Shown: positions 51,121 to 58,955, counted from the stretch's first letter. The stretch: DNA of 64,000 nucleotides from Paenibacillus sp. H1-7 (GCF_022354825.1 NZ_CP031168.1:5705501-5769500), one strand, 5' to 3'. Notes: generated by a model from the letters alone, not told the origin. Numbers and translations: made by a program.

Positions 51121-51549
51121 TTACTTAACGACAATTTTCACCTTGGTCCCATTCGGATACTTCTCCAGCTGGTTGCTTATCCACGAGCCGGCGCCACGGT
51201 TATCGGAAGGAGATATGTAGGCAATATCCGCCCCGGCTCCGCCTTCAGCACACATCGCCATCGGAAACTCGTCACGATCCAGATTCGGCTTCGACGGCGT
51301 CCCTTTCAGCGACTCCTTCCGGTTGTCTTCGGCGCCTTTGCGGTCTATGGTACAAATCGCAGATTTCCCTCGCTGCAGCGCATTCCGGATATGCTGTGCC
51401 GTTTCCGGATAACGATCGGTTGGAAACGTCAACGTGACTGCAGCCGCTGAATCTTCATCTGGGGGTAATAGCCCATCCTGGTTCAAATACATCGTTACAG
51501 ATAAAATGATAAAAATAACAATCGATAACAAGCTGGAAATCTTTTTCAT
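51121..51549 (-). CDS. nucB: secreted DNase of the NucB type
   Basis: 142 residues with an N-terminal signal (LLSIVIFIILSVTMYLNQDG). The mature enzyme has LTFPTDRYPETAQHIRNAL, the catalytic DRDEFPMAMCAEGG (Asp 91, Asp 93, Glu 94) and SPSDNRGAGSWISNQL, all typical of NucB, the sporulation-linked extracellular nuclease of Bacillus that breaks mother-cell or biofilm DNA. Normal length. Monocistronic. Confidence 0.93.
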   Translation of the reverse strand: MKKISSLLSIVIFIILSVTMYLNQDGLLPPDEDSAAAVTLTFPTDRYPETAQHIRNALQRGKSAICTIDRKGAEDNRKESLKGTPSKPNLDRDEFPMAMCAEGGAGADIAYISPSDNRGAGSWISNQLEKYPNGTKVKIVVK

Positions 51550-51660
51550 TATGTAGGTGTACTCCTGATGAATAGTAATTTCAAATTAATAAGTATAGTA
51601 AAACATGATACGCTATTTTCAAGCCGGTTACTAGACTCCGAAGCCCTAGTCAAATGCAGC

Positions 51661-52521
51661 CTAGCCTTCTCCCCGTTCGGCTATAGCGGCATAATATACA
51701 GGCAGTATCCCTAATCTCATCCACTTGCCGCTAGTCACCATTCTAATATTGCGAAAGCCGGACGTCACTAGTGCACGCCTCAAAAAGCGCTGCGTAATAA
51801 AATGTGCTCCGAAACGCTGTCCCCTACGTTGCTCTTGATTATAGCGAGCGCTATGCACAACCATGGATTTCCATAAGCTGCCGGAGAGTAAGCCTCTTCG
51901 AGAAATGACGTAATCATACAAATAACCTGAACCGTGGACTAAGAGAAATACAGCGCCATTCGGACGAAGCACGCGAGCGGCCTCCTTCAACGCTCTCTTT
52001 TCGTTCAAATAATGCAATGAGACTCTGCACACGACCAAGTCTACACTAGCGTCCTCCAGACCGGTTTGATGCGCATCCGCAATCTCGGTTACCACTCGGG
52101 TACCTCTGTAATCATCTATCTCAGCGATAAGAGATCTCAGAAGATGAATTTGGTCAGCATTGTAGTCAAATCCGTAGATGATTTGTGGCTGAAGCGGCAG
52201 CAGCGCATGAATCGTTGCGCCAGCTCCGCAGCATAGATCAAGTATCACTCGACGGTTGCGGGCAGCTTGCAGCAGCAGCTGGTCGAATTCATTTGGAGTG
52301 CAAAGCTGCCTATAATATTCATAGCAGGTATAACCGAACGGACGATCGAGCAGCTTCAAGCTTGCTGTAATAATGCCGTGCGAAATCAGCAGCTTCTTAA
52401 CCTCCGGCTCCATTTCCAGCATGGATGCAAGTCCGCCGTCAATCCCGTTCTCCCTCATAAAAATACCGGCAACGGCTTGCAGCAGCCGCGGAGTCCGAAC
52501 GATCCTAATTTTGAAATCCAC
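51661..52521 (-). CDS. class I SAM-dependent methyltransferase
   Basis: About 286 residues. VILDLCCGAGATIHALLPLQ is the SAM-binding motif I and IYGFDYNADQI motif II; EDASVDLVVCRVSLHYLNEK is motif post-II. The C-terminal part has a Coq5/UbiE-like FLRRALVTSGFRNIRMV. A GTG start at 52521 is preferred because AAGGG lies upstream; it overlaps the end of the deacetylase gene by 17 bases, so the two are coupled. Substrate unknown; a polysaccharide or lipid modification is possible from the neighbour. Confidence 0.82.
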   Translation of the reverse strand: MDFKIRIVRTPRLLQAVAGIFMRENGIDGGLASMLEMEPEVKKLLISHGIITASLKLLDRPFGYTCYEYYRQLCTPNEFDQLLLQAARNRRVILDLCCGAGATIHALLPLQPQIIYGFDYNADQIHLLRSLIAEIDDYRGTRVVTEIADAHQTGLEDASVDLVVCRVSLHYLNEKRALKEAARVLRPNGAVFLLVHGSGYLYDYVISRRGLLSGSLWKSMVVHSARYNQEQRRGQRFGAHFITQRFLRRALVTSGFRNIRMVTSGKWMRLGILPVYYAAIAERGEG

Positions 52522-53350
52522 GTTGAGAATTCCCTTCAAACAAGTGGGAGTAATTGTGCTGAATCGATGTGCATGAAAAATCAGCAAGCAATCGGTCGAG
52601 ATTATCGGCTGATTGCTTTAATCCGTAATATTTGCGGAACCTGCTCGGCAATGTGGCACTATACATTTGCGGCTGATCTTCGTCCAAGTCATAGGGATGG
52701 ATATAGAATACAAAGGAATCTCGTTGTTCTAGTATTTTCTGGACGCCCCATTGATAGACAGGATATGGATAAATGCGAAAATAACCGCCTCCGCCCCACG
52801 GGATATTCAACCGGCCTACCCGATATACAGGCAGCGGTATTTCCCATAAGCCGTCTGCTATTGTAAAAGGGGAATGAACCGAAGGGGATAAATTAAATCG
52901 GGAATATACCGTATGTAACGTGTTAGGAACCATGCTCGAATCATAGATGAAGCCTTCCTCGGCCAATATATCGAACGCCCAGCTTGTAATTGAGAAGCAA
53001 GGTGCCCTATAGCCGTAAACTTGCGAGCCTTTCAGCTGCTCCAGCATCGCTTTCGATTTCCTGACGTCTTCGCGGAACTGCTTCGCGGTTTGGCGGTACA
53101 CGAGACGGTGCGAGTATCCGTGAGAAGCTATCTCGTGGCCTCTGCGATGAATTTCCTTAACCAAATCGGGTCTTTTCTCAGCGATCCAGCCCAGAATAAA
53201 AAACGTGCCGTACGAGTCATGCTCGCTAAGCAAATCAAGAATTCGATGAATCGGCTCCTCGATTCTTATCGGGTACCCTTCCCACTCGGAGAGAGGTACA
53301 TCCGGACTGCAGAACCAATCCTCGACATCAACCGTAAACATCACCTTCAA
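52505..53350 (-). CDS. polysaccharide deacetylase family protein (DUF3473-type)
   Basis: 281 residues. NodB-fold motif 1 is FTVDVEDWFCSPD, motif 2 is EIASHGYSHRLVY (the metal-binding H-x3-H), motif 3 is YGYRAPCFSIT. The C-terminal part with GGGGYFRIYPYPVYQWG and YIHPYDLD is of the DUF3473 kind linked to exopolysaccharide locus deacetylases. No signal peptide, so the enzyme likely acts in the cytoplasm. It is the first gene of a two-gene transcript with the methyltransferase. Confidence 0.88.
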   Translation of the reverse strand: MKVMFTVDVEDWFCSPDVPLSEWEGYPIRIEEPIHRILDLLSEHDSYGTFFILGWIAEKRPDLVKEIHRRGHEIASHGYSHRLVYRQTAKQFREDVRKSKAMLEQLKGSQVYGYRAPCFSITSWAFDILAEEGFIYDSSMVPNTLHTVYSRFNLSPSVHSPFTIADGLWEIPLPVYRVGRLNIPWGGGGYFRIYPYPVYQWGVQKILEQRDSFVFYIHPYDLDEDQPQMYSATLPSRFRKYYGLKQSADNLDRLLADFSCTSIQHNYSHLFEGNSQRGFQN

Positions 53351-53559
53351 CGCTCAGCACCCCCTAAGGTATGTACCCAAGAACAAAGGATGTCATAAAA
53401 CGTTCTCAATTCTTATTTGTCAAGGCCGAAGTCCACCCTTACACAGCACATTAACATATAACAATTATACCATAAAATAACATTTATCGACATAAAAAAA
53501 TCTTATCCATCCAGTGGTTGCCCTATTGGAAAGAAGAATTTCTCATTATGTGTGATACG

Positions 53560-53700
53560 AAACAGAAATCGATAACAGTATTTGTTATTATTGGTACTGG
53601 TAAGCAATGAGATCGAATCTGTATGTGGGCACTTGGATTCGATGGAGCTAGTAGTGCAACCGGACCACTTTCCATATCGGGAGGTGGTTTTTATTTTTTA
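53560..53700 (+). ncRNA. candidate structured leader RNA with terminator
   Basis: Contains ATAACA-GTATT-TGTTAT (53573-53589), a perfect eight-pair stem ATCGAATC/GATTCGAT around 53612-53645, and a terminator ACCACTTTCC/GGGAGGTGGT followed by TTTTT around 53666-53695. It lies directly upstream of a 48-residue ORF, as an attenuator or small RNA would. No known riboswitch class matched by eye. Confidence 0.5.
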
Positions 53701-53732
53701 TAGCTAATCCAACTATTTCAGGAGGTACACAA

Positions 53733-53879
53733 ATGAAGCGGACGGTACAATGCGAGCAAATTATTCTTCAGTTGAGTATCGCACCAGAACTATTTGAGCT
53801 TTGGAAGCGCAACAACCTCTCCATGCAGCCATCTGCGGACAAGAAACCCATCGATCAGCCTTCACCAAAGAAAGGTTAG
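53733..53879 (+). CDS. small protein of unknown function, 48 residues
   Basis: Starts MKRTVQCEQIILQLSIAPEL and ends KKPIDQPSPKKG. The ribosome site CAGGAGGTACACAA is strong. Not recognised. It follows the structured leader and terminator at 53560-53700, so its expression may depend on read-through. Confidence 0.6.
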   Translation: MKRTVQCEQIILQLSIAPELFELWKRNNLSMQPSADKKPIDQPSPKKG

Positions 53880-53991
53880 TCATAAATAGGCATAACAAAA
53901 CAAGGACTGCCGATGGTATCCACCCAACTTCCGCATTGAATAAATATGGCTTAAACCACGCCCTTCATCGAAGCCAACAAGCCATGATAAT

Positions 53992-54026
53992 ATAAAAGCC
54001 AAGCCGTTACCACCCCTGCGGCTTGG
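53992..54026 (-). terminator. terminator of the XRE / micro-gene cassette
   Basis: CCAAGCCG and CGGCTTGG pair perfectly; on the minus strand CTTTTATATT follows. The stop codon of the 52-residue gene lies in the loop. Confidence 0.75.
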
Positions 54027-54165
54027 TCTTAGGCTTCTTACGGTTCAGCAAGAGCCGTTTCATTACATTCTGTTCCCGTTTCTTGGTCATAATCGATTTA
54101 ATTTCTTCCATGAGCCGTTGCGATCTGACGGATAGTTTATCTTCTGACTTCATCATCTTGTGCAT
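54007..54165 (-). CDS. small basic protein, 52 residues
   Basis: Begins MHKMMKSEDKLSVRSQRLME and ends RKKPKTKPQGW. Strongly basic and helical, probably cytoplasmic. GGGGAG lies nine bases upstream of the ATG at 54165. It follows the 29-residue membrane peptide by 17 bases and a terminator hairpin overlaps its stop, which supports a real gene. Function unknown. Confidence 0.6.
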   Translation of the reverse strand: MHKMMKSEDKLSVRSQRLMEEIKSIMTKKREQNVMKRLLLNRKKPKTKPQGW

Positions 54166-54182
54166 ATATATGTTCTCCCCAG

Positions 54183-54272
54183 TTAATCCGCCTTTTGAAG
54201 AAGTGTTTTAACGGAAAGATACAGGATTGTACATAACAGTATAAGACCAATACCATTCCAAATAATCATCAT
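54183..54272 (-). CDS. 29-residue membrane peptide
   Basis: Reads MMIIWNGIGLILLCTILYLS then VKTLLQKAD: one membrane span and a short charged tail. GGAGGA is eight bases upstream. A promoter with TATAAT lies just before it. It looks like a toxin-like or regulatory micropeptide but matches no family I know. First of two small genes after the XRE gene. Confidence 0.65.
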   Translation of the reverse strand: MMIIWNGIGLILLCTILYLSVKTLLQKAD

Positions 54273-54301
54273 AAAAACACTCCTCCTTTATCTATAATTC
54301 C

Positions 54302-54331
54302 ATTATATCAGATTTTGGAATTTTTTGTCGA
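54302..54331 (-). promoter_or_regulatory. promoter of the micropeptide genes, with possible XRE operator
   Basis: TCGACA (54326-54331) and TATAAT (54302-54307) on the minus strand, 18 bases apart. An inverted repeat AATTCC-N14-GGAATT covers the -10 element and could bind the neighbouring XRE protein. Confidence 0.55.
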
Positions 54332-54354
54332 ATTTTATAGTATTTTAAGACTAT

Positions 54355-54579
54355 TTACTTTTCGGATGTATAGCCTGCAAGCACTAGAAGTTCGTTAATA
54401 TCGTCATAACGCAAGGCGTTCGCAATAGAAACGATAGTGTCTTTGGATGGCTGAAACCGGCCGTTCTCAATAGAATTGATGATGGAATAGCTCACTCCCG
54501 CCTTCTCTCCAAGCTTACGCAAAGACAGATCCTTCTCCTGCCGCAATTGTTTCAGTTTTACGCTAAACGGATTGTTCAT
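54355..54579 (-). CDS. XRE-family helix-turn-helix regulator
   Basis: 74 residues, a single Cro/cI-type domain: KLKQLRQEKDLSLRKLGEKA, GVSYSIINSIENGRFQPSKD, TIVSIANALRYDDINELLVL. ATG at 54579 is favoured by GGGAG ten bases upstream, two codons after another ATG. It probably represses the promoter of the micro-genes downstream. Confidence 0.85.
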   Translation of the reverse strand: MNNPFSVKLKQLRQEKDLSLRKLGEKAGVSYSIINSIENGRFQPSKDTIVSIANALRYDDINELLVLAGYTSEK

Positions 54580-54668
54580 TGGCATACTTCTCCCTATGAG
54601 TTTGATCCATTTACTATAGCGTATTCCGGCCCTAAAATAAATCCCGGAGCAAAGGCGCAGCTCCCGTT

Positions 54669-54965
54669 CTATGCCGTCTGAAGCGTCTTAGCTTCCAATG
54701 AGGAACGAATCATTCTTATTCTTTGTTTCACATAAAAATCGTAAGCAGCTCCCTTCAAGTCGCTGAGAGGGACGTGCAGCTCCGTATAATTGTCGATAAT
54801 CAGCAACGATCCGTTGTCGAAAAATTTAAAGGTTAAATCCGCCCAATAAGTATCGGCCGTGTCTAATATTTTCTCGATTTGACTCTCCGATAGATGGTCG
54901 CTGTTGTTCACCATCATCGCCCGGAAGTAGTCACGTTCAATAAATCTGACTTTTGTCGAATTCAT
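54669..54965 (-). CDS. 98-residue unknown protein under two LexA-type boxes
   Basis: ATG at 54965 is preceded by GAGAGGGGTG. The protein (STKVRFIERDYFRAMMVNNS, LSESQIEKILDTADTYWADL, FKFFDNGSLLIIDNYTELHV) is small, soluble and acidic, ending in a basic helix; no family is recognised. Its promoter carries two GAAC-N4-GTTY sites, so it should be induced by DNA damage. Confidence 0.78.
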   Translation of the reverse strand: MNSTKVRFIERDYFRAMMVNNSDHLSESQIEKILDTADTYWADLTFKFFDNGSLLIIDNYTELHVPLSDLKGAAYDFYVKQRIRMIRSSLEAKTLQTA

Positions 54966-54992
54966 ATAGCATACACCCCTCTCCATTAATAG

Positions 54993-55004
54993 GAACACTT
55001 GTTC
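54993..55004. promoter_or_regulatory. LexA-type box 1
   Basis: GAAC-ACTT-GTTC, a perfect inverted repeat near the transcription start. Matches the Bacillus SOS box core GAAC-N4-GTTC. Confidence 0.75.
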
Positions 55005-55011
55005 TATTTCT

Positions 55012-55039
55012 ATTATACCAAACATTTGTTCGTAGTCAA
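55012..55039 (-). promoter_or_regulatory. promoter with LexA-type box 2 in its spacer
   Basis: TTGACT (55034-55039) and TATAAT (55012-55017) on the minus strand with 16 bases between. The spacer contains CGAAC-AAAT-GTTTG (55019-55032), an SOS box. Confidence 0.8.
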
Positions 55040-55081
55040 TATTTAACAGTCTATTAATCTCCGAAACTTTGTAATGTGGAG

Positions 55082-55118
55082 AAAAAAAGACCATCCCCTT
55101 ATTCCAAGGGAACGGCCT
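55082..55118 (-). terminator. terminator of the GH4 operon
   Basis: On the minus strand GGCCGTTCCCTT and AAGGGGATGGTC pair with some wobble and seven T follow. Confidence 0.8.
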
Positions 55119-55134
55119 ACATGTAAGTATGAGT

Positions 55135-56439
55135 TCAAGATTCAAAAAAACGGGGAACGAACGCCTTGTTTTTCTCCAGCATTTCATCCAGCATTGGAGC
55201 CGCTACATTGACGGAGGGAACAAGCGGATGATGCGCCAGCGCCTGCAGAGCCAGTCCCCGGTCGCCTGTAACCGCTGCGTCGATAGCCAGCCGTTCGTAC
55301 GACTTCACAGCATGTATCATGCCTTTGACAGCCTCAGGTATGACGGAAACCGGCAGTGGAATCGGTCCCTGCTTCGTTACAACGCAATTAACTTCAATGC
55401 AAGCGTCGGCAGGCAGGAAATCAAGAATACCCTGGTTGCGGACATTAACTGTCTGGATGTCCCTTGTATCGTTGTACAGCGATTTCATCAGCCGGACCGC
55501 GGCCTCGGAGTAGTATGCGCCCCCGCGCTTTTCAAGCTGTGAAGGCTTAGCGGATAGCTCGGGATCTTTATACAATTCGAACAACTCGTCCTCCAGCCGC
55601 TTGACCACCTCTGCTCTTGTTCCTTCCTGAGCAGAGGCGGACTGCTGGTTATTCAGCATTTCCTTTTGAAGATAAAAATATTTCAAGTAATAGGACGGAA
55701 TCGCTCCGAGCGAACGAATAAACCCGGGATGCCATTCTAGCTGCGGCACATTGCTTGCCGTGTACGCTTCCCCGCTTCCCAGCAGCTCCTCCAATCTGGA
55801 TTGGCCGTCAACGATAATACGAGTGACCCAATGAAGATGGTTAAGGCCAACGAATTCCGCATACATTTTCTCAACCGGCACATCATACAGCTTCTGCAGC
55901 CATTTGTAGACGGAAATCGGGGAGTTGCACAGGCCGATCGTCTTAATGTTCGTATATTTAAGAATCGCCTCCGTGACCATCCCTGCAGGATTGGTGAAAT
56001 TGAGCATCCATGCATCGGGACACAGCTCTTCCATATCCTTACATATATCCAGCAAGGCCGGGATCGTGCGGAGTGCCTTCATCATGCCGCCGGGGCCTGT
56101 CGTCTCCTGACCGATGACCCCGTATTGGAGCGGAATCGTTTCGTCCCAGATCCGGGCTTGCAGCAAGCCGACACGGATTTGCGTCGTTACGAAGTCCGCC
56201 CCGGCAAGCGCCTCGCGCCTGTCGGTCGTCAAATGGACAGCCATCGGCAGCTTCGCCTTTTCAACCATTCTTCTAGCCAACTGGCCGACAATAGTGAGCT
56301 TCTCCTCACCCGCGGGAATATCGACCAGCCACAACTCCGTGACAGGGAATTCATTGTAGTTCATAATAAGACCTTCAATTAACTCCGGCGTGTAAGAAGA
56401 CCCTCCGCCAATAACGACAACCTTCAGATGTTCACTCAT
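55135..56439 (-). CDS. GH4 6-phospho-beta-glucosidase-type glycosidase
   Basis: About 434 residues. GH4 enzymes cleave phosphorylated glycosides through an NAD- and metal-dependent redox mechanism. VVVIGGGSSYTPELIEGLIM binds NAD, VTTQIRVGLLQARIWDE and NFTNPAGMVTEAILKY follow, the metal ligands are the Cys in IGLCNSP and His in VGLNHLHWVT. The pattern best fits LicH/CelF-type 6-phospho-beta-glucosidases. ATG at 56439 overlaps the kinase gene by eight bases. Confidence 0.92.
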   Translation of the reverse strand: MSEHLKVVVIGGGSSYTPELIEGLIMNYNEFPVTELWLVDIPAGEEKLTIVGQLARRMVEKAKLPMAVHLTTDRREALAGADFVTTQIRVGLLQARIWDETIPLQYGVIGQETTGPGGMMKALRTIPALLDICKDMEELCPDAWMLNFTNPAGMVTEAILKYTNIKTIGLCNSPISVYKWLQKLYDVPVEKMYAEFVGLNHLHWVTRIIVDGQSRLEELLGSGEAYTASNVPQLEWHPGFIRSLGAIPSYYLKYFYLQKEMLNNQQSASAQEGTRAEVVKRLEDELFELYKDPELSAKPSQLEKRGGAYYSEAAVRLMKSLYNDTRDIQTVNVRNQGILDFLPADACIEVNCVVTKQGPIPLPVSVIPEAVKGMIHAVKSYERLAIDAAVTGDRGLALQALAHHPLVPSVNVAAPMLDEMLEKNKAFVPRFFES

Positions 56440-57418
56440 CTGCAGCAACCCCTTCCAGGCTGGATAATTCGGCTAATTTCGTGCTCATTTGCTCCGTTAC
56501 CTGTAATCCGTCCTTCTCCATCGCCAGCAGCACAGCGCCTACGACAGGCTCTACCGTTAGCACTGCCAAGGAACAATGTGGAGCCGCTTTTCTAGCTTCC
56601 TCCAAAATGTACGGATGCACATAACGCCCGTCTCCCCGAGTCAGCACGCTCCCCGCCAAAACAAGATCGAACGCGGTGTCTTGAAGGCCAAGCCTGTTCA
56701 CCACCGCACGTGCGGCCATTCCAAGCTCGGCACCTTGCCGGCGCAGCAGCTCCAAGGATACAAGATCGCCTTGTGAAGCCATTTCGAATAAAGTCTTCAC
56801 CACATCGAGCGGTGGCCGTTGATCGGAATCCAAATAAGAATGGAACATATGTTCGATCGAATGGTAATCGAGTGCCCCAGGAACCGCTTCCGTCAATAAT
56901 GTCGGTTCCCCCCGGCCTTCCCAGCCGCGCACGGCTGCACGAAATGCCTCGAGCGCCAGCCAGCTGCCTCCGCCGTAATCGCCGTAATGATAGCCGAAGC
57001 CGCCGCACTGCCACATGTCGCCGTCAGGACTGATTCCCGCACAGTTGGTCCCTGTCCCGCAAATACTGACAACGCCGTACGGCTTATTCGTGCCCGCCCG
57101 CAGAGCGATAATCGTATCGCATACGATTTCTGTTCTAGGGAAGCCGAGCTGCGCAATCATCGGTCTCAAAACAAGGAAGTCGGCTTCCCGATCCGCGCCA
57201 GCCATCCCGAACCAGGCAAAAGCAATATCCTCCCGCTTCAAGCCGGCCTTTCGCAGCGCTTGCATCACGGCATGCTCGATATTTCGCTGAGCAGCGGACG
57301 CATCGATTTGATGGTTGCCGTTACCGCCTTTGCCCGCTGCTATCAATCTCCCGGTTTCATCCGTTATAACGGCGTACGTCTTGCTCCCTCCGGCGTCTAC
57401 GCCCAAATAATATGCCAT
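56432..57418 (-). CDS. BadF/BcrA-type (N-acetylglucosamine kinase-like) sugar kinase
   Basis: 328 residues with ASKHA fold. YYLGVDAGGSKTYAVIT is the phosphate-1 loop, ISICGTGTNCAGIS the phosphate-2 region and GGFGYHYGDYGGGSWLALEA a hallmark of eukaryote-type GlcNAc kinases and MurNAc/GlcNAc kinases of Firmicutes. ATG behind GAGG. It sits between LacI and a GH4 phospho-glycosidase, suggesting it phosphorylates the sugar or disaccharide that the glycosidase then cleaves. Confidence 0.88.
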   Translation of the reverse strand: MAYYLGVDAGGSKTYAVITDETGRLIAAGKGGNGNHQIDASAAQRNIEHAVMQALRKAGLKREDIAFAWFGMAGADREADFLVLRPMIAQLGFPRTEIVCDTIIALRAGTNKPYGVVSICGTGTNCAGISPDGDMWQCGGFGYHYGDYGGGSWLALEAFRAAVRGWEGRGEPTLLTEAVPGALDYHSIEHMFHSYLDSDQRPPLDVVKTLFEMASQGDLVSLELLRRQGAELGMAARAVVNRLGLQDTAFDLVLAGSVLTRGDGRYVHPYILEEARKAAPHCSLAVLTVEPVVGAVLLAMEKDGLQVTEQMSTKLAELSSLEGVAADE

Positions 57419-57436
57419 CCTATCAGCCTCACTTTA

Positions 57437-58450
57437 TTATCGTTTGTTATAAGATGACGTGGACTCCCTCACAATCAATTCAGGCTTCAGCATGACGGAA
57501 GACTGCCGTTTGGCGGTACCTTGGATCATCTGCAGCAGCAATCGAACCGCATGCTCGCCAATCTGCTCCATCGGCTGCCGGATTGTAGTAAGCCGCGGGT
57601 GGATATACTGCGAGAAGGTTTGATCGTCAAATCCGACGATAGACACTTCATCAGGAACACGATAGCCTTCATCCTGAAACGCCTGCGTTACCCCAAGCGC
57701 CAGGCCGTCTTCCCCCGCGAAAACCGCAGTAGGCACCTTATCCGAACGGATCCATGCTTTGGCCGCATCAAAACCGCTGCGGATATTGAACTCCGTGTTG
57801 GTTACGGCAACCGGAGTCAACCCGGCATCCCTCATCGCACTCTCGAACCCTCTTCTACGCTCCCTGGCGCTGAGATACCGCTCCGAGCCGCCGACGTACG
57901 ATATTCGGGTATGACCGAGATCAAGCAGATGCTTGGTCGCTTCATATCCTCCGGCATAATTGTCTACATTGACCGTCAAAGCGTTTAATGGATCGACCTG
58001 ATTGTCCACGACGACATAAGGAATTCGTTTTCTTTTCAGCTCCAGCAAATACGGGTTTTCGTCCAACGGCGATATGACAATCACTCCATCCACCCGATCC
58101 TCCTGGAATAAAAAGCTGCTGTTCGCATCAGACTCAGCGGCCTGAACTTGAGAAAAAACGGACAAGGCAAGAACATAGCCGTTCTCCTCCAGATGGCGAT
58201 TGACGGATTGTACGATATTGTCATAGAACGTATCGTTTAATCCCGGCAGCGTCAATCCAATCAAGCGTGTCGCTCCGCGGGCAAGGCTGCGAGCAGCGGG
58301 ATTCGGCCGGTAATCCAGCTCCTTTATCGCTTGCAGCACCTTTTGGCGGTTGCTCTCCCGAACCGTTGGAGAATTGTTCAATACCTTGGAAACCGTAGCT
58401 AACGATAAACCGGATTTGGCTACGACGTCGAGAATACTAATTTTTTTCAT
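57437..58450 (-). CDS. LacI-family repressor of the kinase/GH4 operon
   Basis: 337 residues. ISILDVVAKSGLSLATVSKVLN is the headpiece, LARGATRLIGLTLPGLNDTF opens the effector domain and VSIVGFDDQTFSQYIHPRLT lies near its end. The ATG follows AGGGAGTG. First gene of the operon, under a promoter with a perfect palindrome, so it is likely self-repressing. Confidence 0.93.
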   Translation of the reverse strand: MKKISILDVVAKSGLSLATVSKVLNNSPTVRESNRQKVLQAIKELDYRPNPAARSLARGATRLIGLTLPGLNDTFYDNIVQSVNRHLEENGYVLALSVFSQVQAAESDANSSFLFQEDRVDGVIVISPLDENPYLLELKRKRIPYVVVDNQVDPLNALTVNVDNYAGGYEATKHLLDLGHTRISYVGGSERYLSARERRRGFESAMRDAGLTPVAVTNTEFNIRSGFDAAKAWIRSDKVPTAVFAGEDGLALGVTQAFQDEGYRVPDEVSIVGFDDQTFSQYIHPRLTTIRQPMEQIGEHAVRLLLQMIQGTAKRQSSVMLKPELIVRESTSSYNKR

Positions 58451-58535
58451 CTGCAGGCACTCCCTGATTTCAAATCATTGTATTCGTAGTATACCATGTA
58501 ACACCTGCAGATGAACCCGGGAAGGGATTAGCCGC

Positions 58536-58565
58536 ATAAACGTTCTAATAAATAAAACGTTTATA
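58536..58565. promoter_or_regulatory. two AAACGTT-centred half-palindromes in the operon leader
   Basis: ATAAACGTTCT at 58536-58546 and TAAAACGTTTATA at 58553-58565 share the core of the full operator at 58638-58659. Possible auxiliary sites for DNA looping. Confidence 0.5.
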
Positions 58566-58637
58566 CTTTTCATAATAACTAACTATCGATAATAATCTTT
58601 TAATTTACAATATTAATGCCAAATCAACTATAATTCG

Positions 58638-58659
58638 AAATTATAAACGTTTATAATTT
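58638..58659. promoter_or_regulatory. perfect 22-base palindromic LacI-type operator
   Basis: AAATTATAAAC followed by its exact reverse complement; central CG as in LacI/GalR operators. It begins right after the predicted start of the operon promoter. Confidence 0.82.
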
Positions 58660-58667
58660 ATAACTGT

Positions 58668-58696
58668 ATTGTATCCAGCCGTCCGGAAAGTGTCAA
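58668..58696 (-). promoter_or_regulatory. promoter of the lacI-kinase-GH4 operon
   Basis: On the minus strand TTGACA (58691-58696), 17 bases, TACAAT (58668-58673). Confidence 0.8.
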
Positions 58697-58707
58697 TAGC
58701 AGGAATA

Positions 58708-58741
58708 GAAAAAAGGCCCGAAGCTGCCCGCGGACCTTTTT
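58708..58741. terminator. terminator after the zinc-ribbon-like gene
   Basis: On the minus strand AAAAAGGTCCG and CGGGCCTTTTTT form a stem with one mismatch around a GCGGGCAGCTT-type loop. Confidence 0.7.
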
Positions 58742-58751
58742 ACCCCAGTGT

Positions 58752-58955
58752 TTACACGTAAGCTTTGCCTTTAGTCAGGATGCACGGCACTCCTTTGCCT
58801 ACGGCACCCGGCTGGGACATCTTTTCCAAGTAGCGCAAACCTCGTTCGCATTTTCGGCATCGAGCGCACACATCGGATGTAACCATCTTCATATTGTACC
58901 GGTTTTTATCCACGTTGGACGGCTGCGTTTTTTTCTTGACCTTTTTGCCACTCAT
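58752..58955 (-). CDS. small Cys-containing basic protein, 67 residues
   Basis: A Lys-rich start (SGKKVKKKTQPSNVDKNRYN) precedes a C-x2-C-x2-C cluster (DVCARCRKCERG) and one more Cys (VPCILTKGKAYV), which could hold zinc. ATG at 58955 follows GAGGTGAG. Not recognised; may bind nucleic acid. Confidence 0.65.
   Translation of the reverse strand: MSGKKVKKKTQPSNVDKNRYNMKMVTSDVCARCRKCERGLRYLEKMSQPGAVGKGVPCILTKGKAYV

Noticed and set aside
56843..56854. GAACATATGTTC, a perfect LexA-like palindrome
   Set aside because: It lies in the middle of the BadF-type kinase coding region with no promoter near it; chance occurrence is likely.
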